From an uncultured Collinsella sp. (lineage in GTDB: Bacteria > Actinomycetota > Coriobacteriia > Coriobacteriales > Coriobacteriaceae), in contig CAUAEH010000001.1 of NCBI GenBank assembly GCA_958427975.1, positions 1-64,000 of the forward strand: a stretch of DNA of 64,000 bases. The letters run 5' to 3'. The notes beneath the pieces were generated by a model that ran no database searches, was not told where the DNA came from, and saw nothing but the letters and a program-made list of their open reading frames with translations. The translations under genes were made by a program, and so were the position numbers. Below are positions 61,951 through 64,000 of the stretch, in pieces. How positions within the stretch are numbered: position 1 is the stretch's first letter; each line of letters opens with the position of its first letter.

Positions 61951-63165
61951 ATGAAATACGACTTTAGCTCGCTTATCGACCGCCACGGCATGGACTCTAT
62001 CGCTGTTGACTCTTGGGGTGAGATCCCCGGTATGGCCCCGAACGCACCCGACGAGGGCTTCGACCGCATCCCCATGTGGGTGGCCGACATGAATTTTGCC
62101 ACGGTGCCCACGGTCCAGGAACACATCATTCAGCGTGCCCAGCACCCCATGTTTGGCTACTTTAACCCGCGCGCTGAGTACTTCGATCGCATCATCGAAT
62201 GGCAGAACCGCCGCAATGGCGTCGAAGGTTTGAGCCCTGAACATATCGGCTACGAAAACGGCGTGCTGGGCGGCGTCGTGTCGACGCTGCGCGCGTATGT
62301 CCAGCCGGGCGATGCGGTGCTGGTCCACAGCCCTACCTACATCGGCTTTACCAAGTCCATTGAGGCCGCGGGCTATCACGTTGTCCACAGCCCTCTTAAG
62401 CTCGACGACCAGGGCGTGTGGCGTATGGACTTTGAGGACATGGAGCACAAGCTCGCCCAAAACCACATCCATGCCGCGGTGTTCTGCTCGCCGCACAATC
62501 CCTGCGGCCGCGTATGGGAACGCGACGAGATCGAGCGCGCCATGGACATCTATCGCCAGCACGATTGCGTAGTGATCTCGGACGAGATTTGGTCCGATAT
62601 CATCCTGCCGGGGCACAAGCACATCCCGACGCAGTCGGTGAGCGAGGATGCCCGCATGCGCACGGTTGCCCTCTACGCGCCCAGCAAGACGTTCAACCTG
62701 GCGGGTCTGGTTGGCAGCTATCACATCATCTATAACGAGACGCTGCGCGACCGCGTGTGCGCCGTGTCCAACAAGACCCACTACAACGAGATGAACGTCC
62801 TCTCCATGCATGCGCTTATCGGTGCCTACCAGCCGCAGGGCTACGAGTGGGTGGACGAGCTCAACCAGGTGCTTGCCGGCAATATCGAGTACTTCTGCAC
62901 GTATGCAGAAAAACATTGGAAGGGCGTCGCGTTTTCGCGTCCGCAGGGCACGTACATGGTGTTTCTGGACTGCACCGAGTGGTGTTGCGAGCATGGCCGT
63001 GATATTCAGTGGCTGCTCGACGAGGGCGCCCGCGTGGGCGTGGGGTATCAGGATGGCCGTCCGTTCCACGGGCCCTGCCACATTCGCGTGAATCTGGCGC
63101 TGCCGCTTTCGCGCGTAAAGGAAGCGTGCGACCGCCTGGACCGCTACGTTTTTAATGCACGGTAA
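61951..63165 (+). CDS. MalY/PatB-type PLP C-S lyase
   Basis: A 404-residue fold-type I PLP enzyme. SWGEIPGMAPNAPDEG and IPMWVADMNFATVP are typical amino-terminal motifs. NPCGRVW contacts the cofactor, SDEIWSDIIL holds the Asp that contacts the pyridine nitrogen, and SKTFNLAGL holds the Schiff-base lysine (~246). Relatives cleave cystathionine or cysteine to homocysteine, pyruvate and ammonia, and MalY also modulates MalT. A GGGAGC site precedes the ATG. The exact substrate is uncertain. Confidence 0.9.
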   Translation: MKYDFSSLIDRHGMDSIAVDSWGEIPGMAPNAPDEGFDRIPMWVADMNFATVPTVQEHIIQRAQHPMFGYFNPRAEYFDRIIEWQNRRNGVEGLSPEHIGYENGVLGGVVSTLRAYVQPGDAVLVHSPTYIGFTKSIEAAGYHVVHSPLKLDDQGVWRMDFEDMEHKLAQNHIHAAVFCSPHNPCGRVWERDEIERAMDIYRQHDCVVISDEIWSDIILPGHKHIPTQSVSEDARMRTVALYAPSKTFNLAGLVGSYHIIYNETLRDRVCAVSNKTHYNEMNVLSMHALIGAYQPQGYEWVDELNQVLAGNIEYFCTYAEKHWKGVAFSRPQGTYMVFLDCTEWCCEHGRDIQWLLDEGARVGVGYQDGRPFHGPCHIRVNLALPLSRVKEACDRLDRYVFNAR

Positions 63166-63180
63166 GTGAGCGCTGTATGC

Positions 63181-63212
63181 GGGGTCTTCTGCCAAGTCGG
63201 CTGGAAGGCCCC
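63181..63212. terminator. Hairpin after the C-S lyase
   Basis: GGGGTCTTC and GAAGGCCCC form a 9-bp stem with one mismatch around a 14-nt loop, 15 bases past the stop. There is no clear T tract. Confidence 0.55.
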
Positions 63213-63309
63213 ACACGGTAAAGCGTCTGTAACAATTGGGTGCTCGTGTGGTTTTGTTTGCTATTATCTTTAGCCATTTCAGTCTGTAAACAGGATTGTC
63301 TGGAGCTCG

Positions 63310-64000
63310 ATGAAAAGACCCCGTCGCTCGGTTGCCATATCGTTGTTTGTTGCGCTTGCGGTGGCGAGTGCCTTTGTCGTAGCGATAGCTGGCTGTTCTG
63401 GGCGTAATGGCGAAGCCTCGACGTCTGCATCAAAAGGTCTGGACGCCTCGCAGGTCAAAGACGACGACCTCAAGACGCTCAACGTCGGCAGCGACCTCTA
63501 TCCACCGTTTGTGTATACCGACGAGTACGGCGATATCGTTGGCCTGGATGTTGAGATATTGACCGAGGCTTTGGCCCGCATTGGTTACAAACCAAAGTAC
63601 CAGCTGATCGATTGGGAAAAGAAGAACGAGCTGCTGGCGAGCGGCGAACTCGATTGCGTCATGGGCAGCTTTAGCATGACGGGTCGCGAAAACGAGTATC
63701 GGTGGGCCGGCCCGTACCTTGCGAGCCGCCAGGTGGTCGCGGTCGATCCCCAGAGCGATATCTACTCGCTTGCCGATCTTGAGGACAAGGTCGTGGCGGT
63801 CCAGTCCACCACCAAGCCCGAGGACATTTTGCTCAATCATACAAATGAAAACGTTCCGCAGATCAAAGAGCTCTACTGCTTTTCGGACCGCTCATACCTG
63901 AACCCAGCGCTCGTCGAGGGTCTGGTCGACGCCATCGCCGCGCATGAGTCCTCGCTGCTCACCTACGAAAAAGACTATGGCGTAACGTATCGCATTTTGG
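63310..64000 (+). CDS. Solute-binding lipoprotein domain protein, cut by window end
   Basis: The frame is open to the last base, giving 230 residues so far. A signal ends in the lipobox VVAIAGCS (Cys ~29). The mature part is a bacterial extracellular solute-binding protein family 3 domain: LKTLNVGSDLYPPFVYTDEYGDIVGLDVEI and DCVMGSFSMTGRENEYRWAGPYL. A VAVQSTTKPED lobe-crossing segment follows. The gene could be a stand-alone amino-acid-binding lipoprotein or the sensor part of a larger kinase or transporter; the end lies outside the window. GGAG precedes the ATG. Confidence 0.8.
   Translation, partial: MKRPRRSVAISLFVALAVASAFVVAIAGCSGRNGEASTSASKGLDASQVKDDDLKTLNVGSDLYPPFVYTDEYGDIVGLDVEILTEALARIGYKPKYQLIDWEKKNELLASGELDCVMGSFSMTGRENEYRWAGPYLASRQVVAVDPQSDIYSLADLEDKVVAVQSTTKPEDILLNHTNENVPQIKELYCFSDRSYLNPALVEGLVDAIAAHESSLLTYEKDYGVTYRIL

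Noticed and set aside
61258..63216. 652-codon minus-strand frame over trmO and the C-S lyase
   Set aside because: It covers two convincing plus-strand genes and their spacer; it is an antisense shadow.

Overview
The window looks like a chromosomal segment from a high-GC, strictly anaerobic, gut-type actinobacterium of the class Coriobacteriia, most likely Collinsella. This is inferred from codon use, a MurT-GatD system, several fermentative dehydrogenases, many 4Fe-4S proteins, an LAxTG-type sorting signal and abundant short hairpin repeats. No rRNA operon, CRISPR array or intact prophage is visible. There is one complete tRNA, tRNA-Glu(UUC).

Layout, left part. 1-650 holds tRNA-Glu, tRNA debris and repeats. 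0.6-5 kb holds a fused MurT-GatD cell-wall amidotransferase and two tandem helical-repeat proteins. 5.4-10 kb holds an iron-dependent alcohol dehydrogenase, a glycerol dehydrogenase, a decayed glycerol dehydrogenase copy and a 4Fe-4S protein. 10-15.3 kb is an alpha-glucoside locus: GntR repressor, polyol-type zinc dehydrogenase, PTS EIICB and GH4 6-phospho-alpha-glucosidase, with operator-like palindromes. 15.4-21.3 kb is mostly housekeeping: ychF, asparaginase and guaA, plus an XRE pair sharing a perfect 24-bp palindrome.

Middle part. 21.6-26.5 kb is a markedly GC-richer island encoding a lantibiotic-immunity-type ABC transporter, a YxeA-like protein and a two-component system. It is bordered by gene debris: a histidine-kinase fragment, a TetR gene with a nonsense codon and an hsdS tail. 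27-32.3 kb is more accessory DNA: an AAA/DUF4143 ATPase, a MerR-linked redox operon whose first gene is broken, and a decayed ATPase. 32.5-36.8 kb encodes a type IIA topoisomerase pair. 37-43.6 kb holds an XRE/membrane-protein pair, a very large Tat-exported sortase substrate and a LuxR-type regulator.

Right part. 43.6-47.6 kb is a two-component system divergent from a redox module: a tiny CD1871A-type protein, a NapH-like 4Fe-4S membrane protein and a TlpA-like lipoprotein. 47.8-51.1 kb is a fused MacB-like ABC transporter. 51.2-57.2 kb is the best candidate for an undescribed system: a TetR regulator, an agmatine-deiminase-family enzyme, an atypical carbamoyltransferase and two paralogous MFS carriers, with operator-like sites at the promoters. 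57.2-59.8 kb is rich in inverted repeats and MITE-like elements around a dihydrouridine synthase and an orphan antitoxin-like gene. 59.8-64 kb carries glutaredoxin, an XRE-zinc-ribbon-TipAS fusion, TrmO, a MalY/PatB-type lyase and the start of a solute-binding lipoprotein cut by the window edge.
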